A DNA stretch of 45,842 bases from Paracoccaceae bacterium (GCA_014323785.1 JACONJ010000029.1:1-45842); one strand, 5' to 3'; positions 1 through 9,330 are shown, counted from the first letter of the stretch. Numbers and translations: made by a program. The notes: generated by a model from the sequence alone, not told the origin.

Positions 1-919
1 CGACCTCGACGATATCACCGGGGCGCAGTCGCCCCCCTCGCGGGGGCGTGGATTGAAACCCTGCGTGTCTTTGTGATCATCGGGTCTTTACCAGTCGCCC
101 CCCTCGCGGGGGCGTGGATTGAAACGGTCCCTTCGTATAACACTCGACTGAGTTGCAGGTCGCCCCCCTCGCGGGGGCGTGGATTGAAACATCTGTGAAC
201 AGCGCGTCTGGTGTTGCGCCCAGCCGTCGCCCCCCTCGCGGGGGCGTGGATTGAAACATGTGTGGCATTTACGCCACATACCCCTTCTCCGTCGCCCCCC
301 TCGCGGGGGCGTGGATTGAAACACCTGAGGGTGAGGTTGCTGTCCTGACGGGCGAGGTCGCCCCCCTCGCGGGGGCGTGGATTGAAACGCGGCGCAGCAA
401 GACCGGCTTGACCACATATAGTGGTCGCCCCCCTCGCGGGGGCGTGGATTGAAACAGCATGATAACTCCAGTTTGAGCCCGCGCGCGCACGTCGCCCCCC
501 TCGCGGGGACGTGGATTGAAACATGGTGTCGTCATATATCGGACGCACAGTAAAATGTCGCCCCCCTCGCGGGGGCGTGGATTGAAACCAATATTCGAAA
601 TCAGACAAATCCCCGCCCCCACGTCGCCCCCCTCGCGGGGGCGTGGATTGAAACCGCGGCGATTATCAATGGATTTGACGCTGATGCACGTCGCCCCCCT
701 CGCGGGGGCGTGGATTGAAACACTAGATCGTCGTAGAATTCGTCGCCGCAAAAAGCGTCGCCCCCCTCGCGGGGGCGTGGATTGAAACCCTATCGCCCCC
801 CTCGCCACCTACAAGGAGCAGGTCGCCCCCCTCGCGGGGGCGTGGATTGAAACGTGGCCGTCGTGGCCTTCGTGGCCTTCGTGGCCGGTCGCCCCCCTCG
901 CGGGGGCGTGGATTGAAAC

Positions 920-954
920 ACGCGGTCAGACGCCTTGCACTCCACGTCTTCCAG
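920..954 (+). repeat. Spacer 14, duplicated as spacer 22 (1453-1487)
   Basis: The 35-nt spacer beginning ACGCGGTCAGACGCC and ending CCACGTCTTCCAG occurs twice without any mismatch, at 920-954 and at 1453-1487, with seven other spacers between. This is more likely an internal duplication or gene conversion between repeats, or two acquisitions from one protospacer, than chance. Confidence 0.95.
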
Positions 955-1758
955 GTCGCCCCCCTCGCGGGGGCGTGGATTGAAACGGTTTCTCCGTGCC
1001 ATCGATCACATCCCCAGCAGGGTCGCCCCCCTCGCGGGGGCGTGGATTGAAACGTTGATTTGCACAACGATCCGGACGTGGGGGCCTGGTCGCCCCCCTC
1101 GCGGGGGCGTGGATTGAAACGCGGCACACTCCGGGGGCGGGCTTGGCCGTCACGCGTCGCCCCCCTCGCGGGGGCGTGGATTGAAACCCTCACTCCGATC
1201 TCGATGTAGACACGGACCGGCAGTCGCCCCCCTCGCGGGGGCGTGGATTGAAACACGTCGCTCCTGCATGACCGACTCTTGGTCCTCAGTCGCCCCCCTC
1301 GCGGGGGCGTGGATTGAAACAGGAATAAAACGCTCAGCATCGGGTGTGCGCGTCGTCGCCCCCCTCGCGGGGGCGTGGATTGAAACACTGGCAGCCTTGC
1401 CGCCAGCAGGTCATGCTCGTGTCGCCCCCCTCGCGGGGGCGTGGATTGAAACACGCGGTCAGACGCCTTGCACTCCACGTCTTCCAGGTCGCCCCCCTCG
1501 CGGGGGCGTGGATTGAAACATGAAAATCTGGTGCTGGGACCAGTTCGAGGTCGGTGTCGCCCCCCTCGCGGGGGCGTGGATTGAAACATATCCTGAAGGG
1601 GCTTGGCCTCGGCGCAATCGACGTCGCCCCCCTCGCGGGGGCGTGGATTGAAACTAGGGTCGTGTTTGAGCTCGAGAACGTGGACGAGGTGTCGCCCCCC
1701 TCGCGGGGGCGTGGATTGAAACATCGATGTGGCAGAGGGGAGGATTGAGATAGAGGGT

Positions 1759-1790
1759 GTCGCCCCCCTCGCGGGGGCGTGGATTGGAGC
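1759..1790 (+). repeat. Degenerate terminal CRISPR repeat
   Basis: The first 28 bases match the array repeat, but the end reads GGATTGGAGC instead of GGATTGAAAC. Decay of the leader-distal repeat is the usual pattern and orients the array. It ends 10 bp before the anmK stop codon at 1801-1803. Confidence 0.9.
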
Positions 1791-1800
1791 AGTTTGCCGA

Positions 1801-2910
1801 TCACGAGCCTTGCCCTGGCTGGCTGATCCGCCCACCGCCCGCCGGTGCGGGTACACCAGTCGTGCCGGGGGCCGAGATCGTCATGCCGCGCATCGCCCGC
1901 ACCGCCAGATAGGCAAAAGCCTGCGCCTCCAGGCTATCTCCGTCCAGCCCCAACGCCTCCACCGGGCGCACCGGCACGGCCAGATCGCGCCGCAGCCCCT
2001 CCATCAGGGCCGCATTCCTGCGCCCGCCCCCGGCAACCAGAACCTCGGCGGGTGGCTGCGGCACATACGCCATCCCGCGCACAATCGCCCCCGTAACACA
2101 TTCCGCCAGCGTGGCCATGGCATCCGCAGGGTCCAACCCCGCGACCGCCTTGATCAGAGAGCCGAACGCCCCCCGGTCCAGGGATTTCGGCGGGGTCTTG
2201 GTGAAATACTCATCCTTTAGAAACGCGGCCACGCCCCTGGTATCGGCACGGCCAGACCGCGCCAGAATGCCGCCCTTATCATAGTTTCCCAAACCCCGCG
2301 CACGCATCAGATCGTCCATTGGCGCGTTGGCAGGGCCAGTATCAAAGGCCAGAAGCGCACCGGGCACATCCGGGGCCGACGCGTTCGGGTCGACCCAGGT
2401 CAGGTTTCCTACCCCGCCCAGGTTTAGAACCGCAATCGGCGCACGGGCCCCGATATGGCGCGCCAGGGCCCAGTGATAAAAGCAGGCCATCGGGGCCCCC
2501 TGCCCGCCCAGGCGAACATCCGCGCTGCGAAAATCCCACACCACCGGCAGCCCGAGGCCCCGGGCCAGAACCGCGCCATCACCCGCCTGATGCGTGCCAC
2601 GCCCGCGGGGCGCATGGGCCAGGGTCTGGCCGTGGTAGCCCAGCACCTCGGCCTCGATCCCCCAAGCCAAATCCAGGTGGGCCCTATCCACAAGCGCGGC
2701 TGCCGCTGCCACGCCTGGCTCTTTGGGCCAACAGCCCTGGGCGGCAAACAGGATATCGCGTTCTTGCCCGTCATAGGGGCGGAACCGGGCCTCTCCAAAC
2801 CCCGCGATCTCAACACCGTCGGTCTTAATCACCGCCAGATCAACGCCATCCATCGAGGTTCCCGACATCGCCCCCGCAGCCCGGATGATCCCCTGGTTCT
2901 TTCCTGTCAT
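1801..2910 (-). CDS. anmK: Anhydro-N-acetylmuramic acid kinase AnmK
   Basis: Converts 1,6-anhydro-N-acetylmuramic acid from recycled peptidoglycan to MurNAc-6-phosphate with ATP in the cytoplasm. The N-terminal phosphate-binding motif AMSGTSMDGVDLA, the central LNLGGVGNLTWV, the AFDTGPANAPMDD segment and the C-terminal VAGGGRRNAALM are typical of the AnmK branch of the ASKHA fold. I start at the ATG at 2910, 14 residues before MSGT; an in-frame ATG at 2937 would add nine residues and neither has an ideally spaced ribosome site. It is divergent from tyrS, and its 3' end runs into the CRISPR array with no terminator between. Confidence 0.93.
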   Translation of the reverse strand: MTGKNQGIIRAAGAMSGTSMDGVDLAVIKTDGVEIAGFGEARFRPYDGQERDILFAAQGCWPKEPGVAAAAALVDRAHLDLAWGIEAEVLGYHGQTLAHAPRGRGTHQAGDGAVLARGLGLPVVWDFRSADVRLGGQGAPMACFYHWALARHIGARAPIAVLNLGGVGNLTWVDPNASAPDVPGALLAFDTGPANAPMDDLMRARGLGNYDKGGILARSGRADTRGVAAFLKDEYFTKTPPKSLDRGAFGSLIKAVAGLDPADAMATLAECVTGAIVRGMAYVPQPPAEVLVAGGGRRNAALMEGLRRDLAVPVRPVEALGLDGDSLEAQAFAYLAVRAMRGMTISAPGTTGVPAPAGGGRISQPGQGS

Positions 2911-2960
2911 ACCCCTTCCCGCTATAGACGTGATCATGGCACAGACATGGACGCTTCGGT

Positions 2961-4229
2961 ATGACCTACAACCCCAAATCCGACTTTCTGCACGCCTTGC
3001 ATACCCGCGGCTTCATCGCCGATTGTACCAATTTACAGGATCTCGATGCACACCTGATGAAGGGCATTGTCACTGGCTATATCGGTTTTGATCTGACCGC
3101 CACCAGTCTGCATATCGGCAACCTGGTGCAGATCATGCTGCTGCGGTGGCTTCAGAAAACAGGCCACCGGCCCATCACGCTGATGGGTGGCGGGACAACC
3201 AGGGTGGGTGACCCTTCGGGCAAGGATGAGATGCGCAGGATTCTGTCCGCCGCGCAGATCAACAAGAACGCCGATGGCATTCGGCAGGTCTTTGCACGCT
3301 ACATCACCTATGGTGACGGGCCGACGGATTCACCGCTTGTGAACAATGCTGACTGGCTGGATACGCTGAATTACATCGATTTTCTGCGCGATATCGGCAG
3401 GCATTTCACCATCAACCGCCTGCTTGCGTTCGAATCTGTGAAATCCCGGCTGGATCGCGCCCAGGCACTCAGTTTCATTGAATTCAACTATATGCTTCTG
3501 CAAGCTTATGATTTTCTGGAACTCTACCGCCGCCACGGCTGCCTTTTGCAAATGGGCGGATCGGACCAGTGGGGCAATATCGTCTCAGGCGCGGATTTGA
3601 TCCGACGGGTTGAGGGGGCAGAGGCGTTCGGCCTGACCACCCCGCTTGTCACCCGCACGGATGGCAAGAAAATGGGCAAATCCGCCGAGGGTGCTGTCTG
3701 GCTGAATAAGGATATGATGGAACCCTATGCGTTCTGGCAATGGTGGCGCAACGTGCCCGATGCCGATGTGGGCAAGTTCCTGAAACTCTTCACCGAATTG
3801 CCGCTGGAGGACTGCAACCGCCTTGGGGCTCTTGGCGGGGCCGAGATCAATGAAGCAAAGATCATCCTGGCCAACAGGGCGACAACCCTGGCCCATGGCG
3901 CAAATGCGGCGCACGCCGCCGAGTCCACCGCGCGTGATGTGTTTGAACACGGCGGCACCGGACGGGATTTGCCAACGTTAACGCTGAGTCGGGCAGATAT
4001 TCGCAACGGGGTATCGGTTGTCCACCTTCTGACCCGCGCCGGATTGGTGAAATCGGGGAAAGAGGCGAAACGCCTGATCGCCGAGGGGGGCGCGCGGCTG
4101 AATGATGCGCCACTGACCGATGCCGGGCAGAGGATATCCTTCGAGAATCTTCTTGACGCGCCGATCAACGCGCCGATCAAACTGAGCGCGGGCAAAAAGC
4201 GCCACGTGATGATCGCCTTGGGTGATTGA
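2961..4229 (+). CDS. tyrS: Tyrosyl-tRNA synthetase TyrS
   Basis: Class I synthetase that charges tRNA-Tyr. Of the 422 residues, the Rossmann catalytic domain carries the HIGH signature as HIGN (about 51-54), the tyrosine-binding SDQWGN segment near 201, and the KMSKS loop as KKMGKS (about 236-241). The last 70 or so residues ([20 protein letters not shown] onward) form an S4-type RNA-binding domain. The length is normal for the family. The start follows the divergent anmK promoter region closely, so both genes share a short intergenic control region. A strong hairpin follows the stop codon. Confidence 0.97.
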   Translation: MTYNPKSDFLHALHTRGFIADCTNLQDLDAHLMKGIVTGYIGFDLTATSLHIGNLVQIMLLRWLQKTGHRPITLMGGGTTRVGDPSGKDEMRRILSAAQINKNADGIRQVFARYITYGDGPTDSPLVNNADWLDTLNYIDFLRDIGRHFTINRLLAFESVKSRLDRAQALSFIEFNYMLLQAYDFLELYRRHGCLLQMGGSDQWGNIVSGADLIRRVEGAEAFGLTTPLVTRTDGKKMGKSAEGAVWLNKDMMEPYAFWQWWRNVPDADVGKFLKLFTELPLEDCNRLGALGGAEINEAKIILANRATTLAHGANAAHAAESTARDVFEHGGTGRDLPTLTLSRADIRNGVSVVHLLTRAGLVKSGKEAKRLIAEGGARLNDAPLTDAGQRISFENLLDAPINAPIKLSAGKKRHVMIALGD

Positions 4230-4235
4230 ATCGCC

Positions 4236-4259
4236 CGCGGGGGCCAACAGCCCCCCGCG
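4236..4259. terminator. Hairpin between convergent tyrS and olsB
   Basis: CGCGGGGG (4236-4243) and CCCCCGCG (4252-4259) form an 8-bp GC-only stem with a short loop, six bases after the tyrS stop and before the olsB stop. There is no clear T-run, so intrinsic termination is an inference from the stem strength and the convergent context. Confidence 0.55.
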
Positions 4260-4306
4260 TAAACGCACTGTAACGGCGCGGCACACGGCGGGACGACAGG
4301 ATGGAT

Positions 4307-5044
4307 TTAGCCCGCAGTGGCGCGCAGCAGGCGGGCGCGCACAGGCGGGATAGCGTTAATCTCGAGCCCCGTGAAGACATGCAGCGTGTTCAAATCCCGA
4401 TCAACCACCGCATGGTCACTGACCCGGCCCCCCATCAAAAGATAGGTCCGAAGCAAGGGCGGCATTCTGGCCCGCGCCCGCTTTAAGTCCGGTTTCTGTC
4501 GCAAACGCCGGGCGAATCGGAAAACCGCCGGGGCCTTAACCTGCGGCAACCACCGCTTTGGCGCGATATGGCGGTCCCGCAGAAGCGCGAAGGCGTCGTG
4601 GTAATCAGCCGCGTCTGTCCCGTGAAAGGAGGAACAGCCAAACAGCATCTTTACCCCCCAGGTATCCACACAGGCCGTCAGGGCCGCCCAGGCCACGCGG
4701 ATGATATCAGGATCATGGCAATCAGGATCGGTGCAGAACCGCCCCACCTCAACCATCGGGCCATCAAAACGCTTCAGGGCCGACAACCCATAGTATTGTG
4801 CGGAATAGGATCGGGCAATCTCGGCCCCGTGCGCCAGGTGCAGCAGCCGGAAACAGCAGACCAGACGGGTGCTGTTCACCTCTTCCACCAGCATATGTTT
4901 GCACGCGGCATCAAACGGGTCAGCATCCGAACAATCGGCATGGTCGGGCCGAAAAGCGCGGCAGCGCAATCGCTGCGCGGCCTGTATATCGGCAGCGGAT
5001 CGTGCAAAACGCGCGTGGTAGCGGCCTGCCTTCAACGGAATCAT
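4307..5044 (-). CDS. olsB: L-ornithine N-alpha-acyltransferase OlsB
   Basis: First step of ornithine-lipid synthesis: transfer of a 3-hydroxyacyl group from acyl carrier protein to the alpha-amino group of ornithine, giving lyso-ornithine lipid. The protein has the GNAT-like fold of the family, with RCRAFRPD near the N terminus, MVEVGRFCTDPD, the LFGCSSFHGTD segment, and the C-terminal LLRTYLLMGGRVSDHAVVD plus LNTLHVFTGLEI that are characteristic of OlsB. The ATG at 5044 is preferred over a GTG at 5053 because AGGGG sits about eight bases before it. It is downstream of bamE on the same strand. Ornithine lipids are common in Rhodobacterales; no olsA gene is adjacent. Confidence 0.88.
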   Translation of the reverse strand: MIPLKAGRYHARFARSAADIQAAQRLRCRAFRPDHADCSDADPFDAACKHMLVEEVNSTRLVCCFRLLHLAHGAEIARSYSAQYYGLSALKRFDGPMVEVGRFCTDPDCHDPDIIRVAWAALTACVDTWGVKMLFGCSSFHGTDAADYHDAFALLRDRHIAPKRWLPQVKAPAVFRFARRLRQKPDLKRARARMPPLLRTYLLMGGRVSDHAVVDRDLNTLHVFTGLEINAIPPVRARLLRATAG

Positions 5045-5152
5045 CAGCCGCACCCCTGCCAGTGCCGAACACAGGTATCACGCGGCCCATACTGTTGCAC
5101 CAGCCCCCTGTCCCCCCGGCCAGGCGTCAGGAACCCGACAGGTACGCCCCAA

Positions 5153-5185
5153 TGCGGATCACCGGTGCGGATCAGGTGCGGATCA
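5153..5185. repeat. Three copies of TGCGGATCA
   Basis: TGCGGATCA occurs at 5153, 5166 and 5177, spaced 13 and 11 bases apart; the last copy includes the bamE stop codon. The function is unknown and it may be a simple local slippage product in the bamE-olsB spacer. Confidence 0.6.
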
Positions 5186-5662
5186 ATTGTCGCCGCCAAG
5201 GGCCTCTGCCACATCGATCCGCCCGAAATTGCGCAGGATCTGGTTCAGAAGCGTGATCTCTGGCACGCCGCTGCCGGTCACCCGGCGGGACAGGTGCACA
5301 ACCTGCCCGTCCGCCAGCCCGAAGCGTTCAATGTTGCGCACGACCCCGTCCCTATCAAACGAGATCGCGACGACATGACGCTCGGTAATCTCTGGTGCGC
5401 GCCAGGCGAAATTGCGGATGCGGTAATCCGCGTAGAACCACGCGTCATCGCGGGTCATACCCAGGGCCGAGGGTGGCCCGACCAAGGCTTCCACGCTGTC
5501 CCGCGTATCCAGGCCGGGCAGGATTGCGGCCAGGTCTTCCTCTGGCGGAATATAGCCGTGGTTGTCGAAGGTGGCGGAACAGGCCGACATCACCGAAAGC
5601 ACAATGGCTGCCGCCAGAGCCCTGATCCAGCGTCCCGCTGCGCTGTCTTGCCTGATCGTCAT
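5183..5662 (-). CDS. bamE: Outer membrane assembly lipoprotein BamE (SmpA/OmlA)
   Basis: Accessory lipoprotein of the BAM complex, which inserts beta-barrel proteins into the outer membrane. The 159-residue product starts MTIRQDSAAG, has a basic then hydrophobic signal segment, and a lipobox ending MSAC at about residues 25-28. The SmpA/OmlA domain follows, with ILPGLDTRDSVEALVGPPS and a DDAWFYADYRIRNFAW core. The ATG at 5662 is chosen because AAAGGG precedes it at good spacing and it gives a proper lipoprotein signal; the frame is open further upstream without a credible start. It is divergent from yceD and upstream of olsB. Confidence 0.85.
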   Translation of the reverse strand: MTIRQDSAAGRWIRALAAAIVLSVMSACSATFDNHGYIPPEEDLAAILPGLDTRDSVEALVGPPSALGMTRDDAWFYADYRIRNFAWRAPEITERHVVAISFDRDGVVRNIERFGLADGQVVHLSRRVTGSGVPEITLLNQILRNFGRIDVAEALGGDN

Positions 5663-5816
5663 GTCTACCCTTTCAACAGCGCACTCTTGCACGGCCCGCG
5701 CCCCTTGTTCTATCGGCTTATCAGCACGGCAGCGATAGGGCAAGGTTGCAGACGCCCCGCCCCCGCCGGCGGGATCGCAACGGACCGCACCCGGGGGCCC
5801 TGCCGTAAAGGTTTAG

Positions 5817-6394
5817 ATGTCAGACGCATTGCCAAAAGACATACGCCGTATTGCCGACCTGCGAAAGGATCGGGCAACCCCGTTTGCCCTGATACCAAAC
5901 GCAAAAGGGCGGGTGGCCATCGCGCGGGAATTGGACGTGCTCGCCTTACGGAAACTGCGCTTTGACGGAACGCTTAACCGGATCGACGAGGCAAGGATGC
6001 ACCTGCACGGGCGGTTGGGCGCAACCGTGGTGCAGCCTTGCGTCATAAGCCTGGCCCCCGTGACCACGCGGCTGGAGGCTGGCATCACCCGAATCTATCT
6101 GGCCGCGCTGCCGGAACCGGAATGCACCAGTATGGACGTGCCCTGGAATGACAATGAAGAACCAATGCCGACGCATCTGAACCTGGCCGATGTGATGCTT
6201 GAGGCACTGGTGCTCCACCTGCCCCTGTATCCCAGGGTACCGGGGGCAAAATTGGAAGCCGCGGTCCACGCCGCATACACCGCACCGGGCACGGCCCCAT
6301 GCGGGATGCGGATACAAGGCCCTTTGCCGCACTGAAGACCCTGATCGCCAAACCGGACAAAACGCCGCCCGACAAAACGCAAAAAGGCGATTGA
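5817..6394 (+). CDS. yceD: YceD/DUF177 family protein, apparent 3' frameshift
   Basis: DUF177 proteins are encoded just before rpmF in many bacteria and are thought to affect 23S rRNA processing or large-subunit assembly. The family signature QPCVISLAPVTTRLE is near residues 67-81. In the frame that starts at 5817, translation stops at 6335 after an atypical tail. A second frame from the ATG at 6299 reads TRPFAALKTLIAK, the usual end of this family, and stops at 6394. Adding one base in the C-run at 6295-6298 would join the two frames. This is either a genuine frameshift or a homopolymer sequencing error. The ordinary gene order yceD-rpmF-plsX-fabH supports the assignment. Confidence 0.78.
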
Positions 6395-6611
6395 TTGTAT
6401 CCTGCGTGACCCGCGTTTATCAGGGCTTGCGTGGCCAGGGATATCCGGGTACAGTGCCAATCCTGTTCGCGCAGGGGCTGTTGGGGTCGTTGGCACCCCG
6501 GCACCGGCTGACGCAGCAGACGACCCGGCCGAATGGCAGGATATGGTAAGAACGATGCACAAATGGGGTATGACGGCCCAGCCCGACCCCGCCGAATGTT
6601 GAGGTTGAGAC

Positions 6612-6818
6612 ATGGCTGTCCCCCAGAACAAAGTCACCAAATCGCGCCGGAACATGCGCCGTGCCCACGATGCGCTGGTGGCGTATAATCCGAACGAATG
6701 CCCAAACTGCGGTGAACTGAAGCGTCCGCACCACATTTGCCCGGCTTGCGGGTATTACGCGGGCCGCGAAGTGGTCGCACCAGCCAGCCAGATCGACCTT
6801 GACGAAGCCGCGGCCTAA
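6612..6818 (+). CDS. rpmF: Large ribosomal subunit protein bL32
   Basis: A 68-residue protein that binds 23S rRNA near the exit-tunnel side of the 50S subunit. It begins [17 protein letters not shown], the family N terminus, and has a zinc ribbon with cysteines at about 30, 33, 43 and 46 (CPNC...CPAC), so it is the zinc-binding form. It sits between yceD and plsX as in most Proteobacteria. The 217 bp after the corrected yceD stop hold no recognisable gene, but may hold the rpmF promoter. Confidence 0.97.
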   Translation: MAVPQNKVTKSRRNMRRAHDALVAYNPNECPNCGELKRPHHICPACGYYAGREVVAPASQIDLDEAAA

Positions 6819-6839
6819 GGCGTCGGCTGCGGGCAAAGC

Positions 6840-7940
6840 ATGGCAGACAGGACAGCACTGACCGGTGGCCCGATTCCCGGGACGGTTCTGTCGATTGATG
6901 CGATGGGGGGGGATTTGGGCCCCGCTGTCGTCGTCTCTGGCATGGCGAAATCCCTTGGGAAAAACCCGAAACTGCGATTCATCGTCCACGGAAACCAAGC
7001 GGAATTGGCCAGATTGATCGAGCGGAAACGCAACCTGACCGGGCGATGCGATATCCGCCACGCCGCGCAGGCTGTGCGGATGGACGAAAAGCCGGGCCTG
7101 GTGATGCGGCATGGTCATGACACGTCGATGTGGTCTGCCGTCGAAAGCGTCCGGACGAACGAGGCAAAGGTCGCCGTCAGCTGCGGCAACACCGGGGCCT
7201 TGATGCTGATGTCCATGCTGCGGCTGCGCCGGATTCATGGCGTGAACCGCCCCGCGATCGCCTGTCTGTGGCCCTCGCGCAACCCGCATGGGTTCAACGT
7301 GATGCTGGATGCAGGTGCCGATATCCGCGCCGATGCCAAGGATCTGCTGCAATACGCGCTGATGGGGGTCAGCTATGCGCGGAACGGGCTTGATGTGTCC
7401 CGTCCGCGCGTGGGTCTGTTGAATGTGGGAACCGAGGATCACAAAGGCCGGGCTGAACTGAAAACCGCCCACGACCTGATTGAGCGCGCTGCACCCGCGG
7501 CAGACTTCAGATTCATCGGCAATGTCGAAGGGGGGGATTTGCCCTCAGACCGCGTTGATGTGATCGTGACGGACGGCTTTTCAGGCAATGTCGCCCTGAA
7601 GACTGGCGAGGGTACCGCCCGGCTGATTCGGGAGCTGCTGGATGAGGCGTTTCGCTATTCGCCCCTGTCGCGGATTGCAGCCCTTCTGGCCTATACATCG
7701 CTGCGCCGCCTGTCGGTACGAATTGACCCCCGGCGGGTGAATGGTGGCGTGTTCCTGGGGTTGAACGGCACGATCATCAAATCCCACGGTTCCTCGGATT
7801 CAACCGGGGTTGCGGCCGCGATCGGGCTTGCGGCGCGCCTGGCAGCGGCGGATTTCACCCGGCACGTGTCAACGCGGATTGCGGATGCAGAACAGGCCGC
7901 GGCCACCACCATTCACGCCGACGCAGAGAATCCGCAATGA
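6840..7940 (+). CDS. plsX: Phosphate acyltransferase PlsX
   Basis: Makes acyl-phosphate from acyl-ACP and phosphate, the acyl donor for PlsY in phospholipid synthesis. The 366-residue sequence begins with a short extension and then VLSIDAMGGDLGPAVVV, the PlsX hallmark. Other family segments are SCGNTGALMLMSM, RPAIACLWPS, LLNVGTEDHKG, VIVTDGFSGNVALKT and FLGLNGTIIKSHGSSD. The gene follows rpmF by 21 bp and overlaps fabH by the four bases ATGA, so the lipid genes are translated as a coupled unit. Confidence 0.97.
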   Translation: MADRTALTGGPIPGTVLSIDAMGGDLGPAVVVSGMAKSLGKNPKLRFIVHGNQAELARLIERKRNLTGRCDIRHAAQAVRMDEKPGLVMRHGHDTSMWSAVESVRTNEAKVAVSCGNTGALMLMSMLRLRRIHGVNRPAIACLWPSRNPHGFNVMLDAGADIRADAKDLLQYALMGVSYARNGLDVSRPRVGLLNVGTEDHKGRAELKTAHDLIERAAPAADFRFIGNVEGGDLPSDRVDVIVTDGFSGNVALKTGEGTARLIRELLDEAFRYSPLSRIAALLAYTSLRRLSVRIDPRRVNGGVFLGLNGTIIKSHGSSDSTGVAAAIGLAARLAAADFTRHVSTRIADAEQAAATTIHADAENPQ

Positions 7941-8911
7941 CAATTCGTGCGGTTGCAACCGGCATTGGCCATTACCTGCCCGAACGAATCGTCCCGAATG
8001 CCGCGTTCGAATCGCGGCTTGAAACCAGCGATGAATGGATTCGCGCCCGGTCCGGCATTGAACGCCGCCATTTCGCCGCCGAGGGGGAAACGACCTCACA
8101 GATGGCGACCGCAGCGGCCAGGGCAGCATTGGCGCAGGCAGGGCGCACGGCCACGGATGTGGATGCTGTTATCGTCGCCACCTCGACACCTGATCGGACC
8201 TTTCCGTCGGTCGCCACGATGGTACAGGCGGGCCTGGGCATGACCTCGGGCTTTGCCTTTGATGTTCAGGCGGTCTGTGCCGGTTTCGTCTTCGCCCTGT
8301 CAACGGCCAACGCCTTTATCACTTCGGGCCAGGCACAAACTGTTCTGGTCATCGGGGCCGAGACCTTCAGCCGCATCATGGATTGGCAGGATCGCAGCAC
8401 CTGCGTGCTGTTTGGCGACGGTGCCGGGGCCCTGCTGCTGGACGCGCAGAAGGGGCAGGGTACGCCCGAAGATCGCGGCATTCTTGGCCTTGATCTGCAA
8501 TCCGACGGCCGGTTTCGCGATCTGCTTTATGTTGACGGGGGCGTCTCGTTAACGCAAAGCACCGGGGTTTTGCGCATGCAGGGCCGCGAGGTCTTTCGCC
8601 ACGCGGTTGAAAAACTGGCTGCGGCCGCCCATAATGCACTGGGCAAGGCCGGGCTGGGCGCACAGGATGTTGACTGGATCGTGCCGCATCAGGCCAATCT
8701 GCGCATTATTTCCCGCACGGCGCAGAAGATGGGCGTGGGGATGGACCGGGTTGTTGTGACGGTGCAGGATCATGGCAACACCTCGGCTGCCTCGATCCCC
8801 CTGGCCCTGTCCACATGGGTGGCCGGGGGGCAGATCAAACGTGGCGAGGTTCTGGTGGCCGAGGCAATCGGCGGCGGGCTGGCGTGGGGTGCGGTTGTCC
8901 TGCGCTGGTAA
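7937..8911 (+). CDS. fabH: 3-oxoacyl-ACP synthase III FabH
   Basis: Condenses an acyl-CoA primer with malonyl-ACP to begin type II fatty acid synthesis. The 324-residue thiolase-fold enzyme has the Cys-His-Asn triad in order: C114 in VQAVCAGFVFA, H251 in WIVPHQANLRI and N281 in DHGNTSAASIP. The C-terminal IGGGLAWGAVVLRW is also typical. It is coupled to plsX by an ATGA overlap. Nothing in the active site is unusual. Confidence 0.98.
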   Translation: MTIRAVATGIGHYLPERIVPNAAFESRLETSDEWIRARSGIERRHFAAEGETTSQMATAAARAALAQAGRTATDVDAVIVATSTPDRTFPSVATMVQAGLGMTSGFAFDVQAVCAGFVFALSTANAFITSGQAQTVLVIGAETFSRIMDWQDRSTCVLFGDGAGALLLDAQKGQGTPEDRGILGLDLQSDGRFRDLLYVDGGVSLTQSTGVLRMQGREVFRHAVEKLAAAAHNALGKAGLGAQDVDWIVPHQANLRIISRTAQKMGVGMDRVVVTVQDHGNTSAASIPLALSTWVAGGQIKRGEVLVAEAIGGGLAWGAVVLRW

Positions 8912-9024
8912 CGGCCACCACCCGACGGCCTTAGGCGGCAGGTTTTCACCAATCCGCAAGCCCCCGATATTGACTTGGAACAACGCGGCCCTGATGCTGG
9001 CCTGAACAGATGGGGGACATCCGA

Positions 9025-9330
9025 ATGGGCCGTAAAACCCTGACACGCACGGGCCTGGGTGCGGCGGTGTTCCGCGAGGTCGGTCTGTCCCAAACGGAAA
9101 GCGAGTCTTTCGTCAATCGTGTGCTGGAATTGATAGCGGAAAGTCTGGAAGCGGGCGAACAGGTAAAGATCACCTCGTTCGGCACCTTCTCGGTCCGCAC
9201 GAAAACCGCCCGCATCGGGCGCAATCCCAAAACCAGGCAAGAGGCCCCAATCCTGCCGCGCCGCGTTCTGACCTTTCGCCCAAGTCACGAGATGAAAGTG
9301 CGTGTCGCCGCGGGAAATCGCGGGCACTAG
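9025..9330 (+). CDS. ihfA: Integration host factor alpha subunit
   Basis: DNA-bending nucleoid protein that pairs with IhfB. The 101 residues begin [20 protein letters not shown] and include the HU/IHF signature [24 protein letters not shown] and the DNA-arm region [14 protein letters not shown]. The ATG at 9025 is used because GGGGGA lies about eight bases upstream and it matches the family N terminus; an in-frame ATG at 9010 would overlap that ribosome site. IHF is also a factor for CRISPR adaptation in some type I systems, but this copy sits in its ordinary housekeeping place after fabH. Confidence 0.94.
   Translation: MGRKTLTRTGLGAAVFREVGLSQTESESFVNRVLELIAESLEAGEQVKITSFGTFSVRTKTARIGRNPKTRQEAPILPRRVLTFRPSHEMKVRVAAGNRGH

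Larger units (their letters stand above)
28..1790 (+). CRISPR. Subtype I-C CRISPR array, leader-distal part (27 repeats, 26 spacers)
   Basis: A 32-nt repeat opening GTCGCCCCCC and closing GTGGATTGAAAC recurs at 28, 94, 159, 226, 291, 357, 424, 491, 557, 623, 690, 757, 822, 888, 955, 1022, 1089, 1156, 1223, 1289, 1355, 1421, 1488, 1556, 1623, 1691 and 1759. Spacers are 33-36 nt. Repeat positions 3-9 can pair with 15-21 to form the crRNA handle hairpin. Repeat length, the GTGGATTGAAAC end and spacer size are those of subtype I-C, whose Cas5 cuts the transcript at the repeat. The only degenerate repeat ends are at the right, so transcription runs rightward from a leader left of base 1. Bases 1-27 look like the end of another spacer. 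No cas gene is visible. Repeat 8 has one substitution (G to A at 509). Confidence 0.98.

Noticed and set aside
15-1856. Open frames across the CRISPR array, with recurring FQSTPPRGGR or APLAGAWIET
   Set aside because: They are translations of the 32-nt repeat on both strands. Their periodicity is that of the array, and none has protein-like spacer content.
6395-6611. A small gene between yceD and rpmF
   Set aside because: The open frames there continue from shadow frames of yceD and have no start with a ribosome site or protein-like composition.
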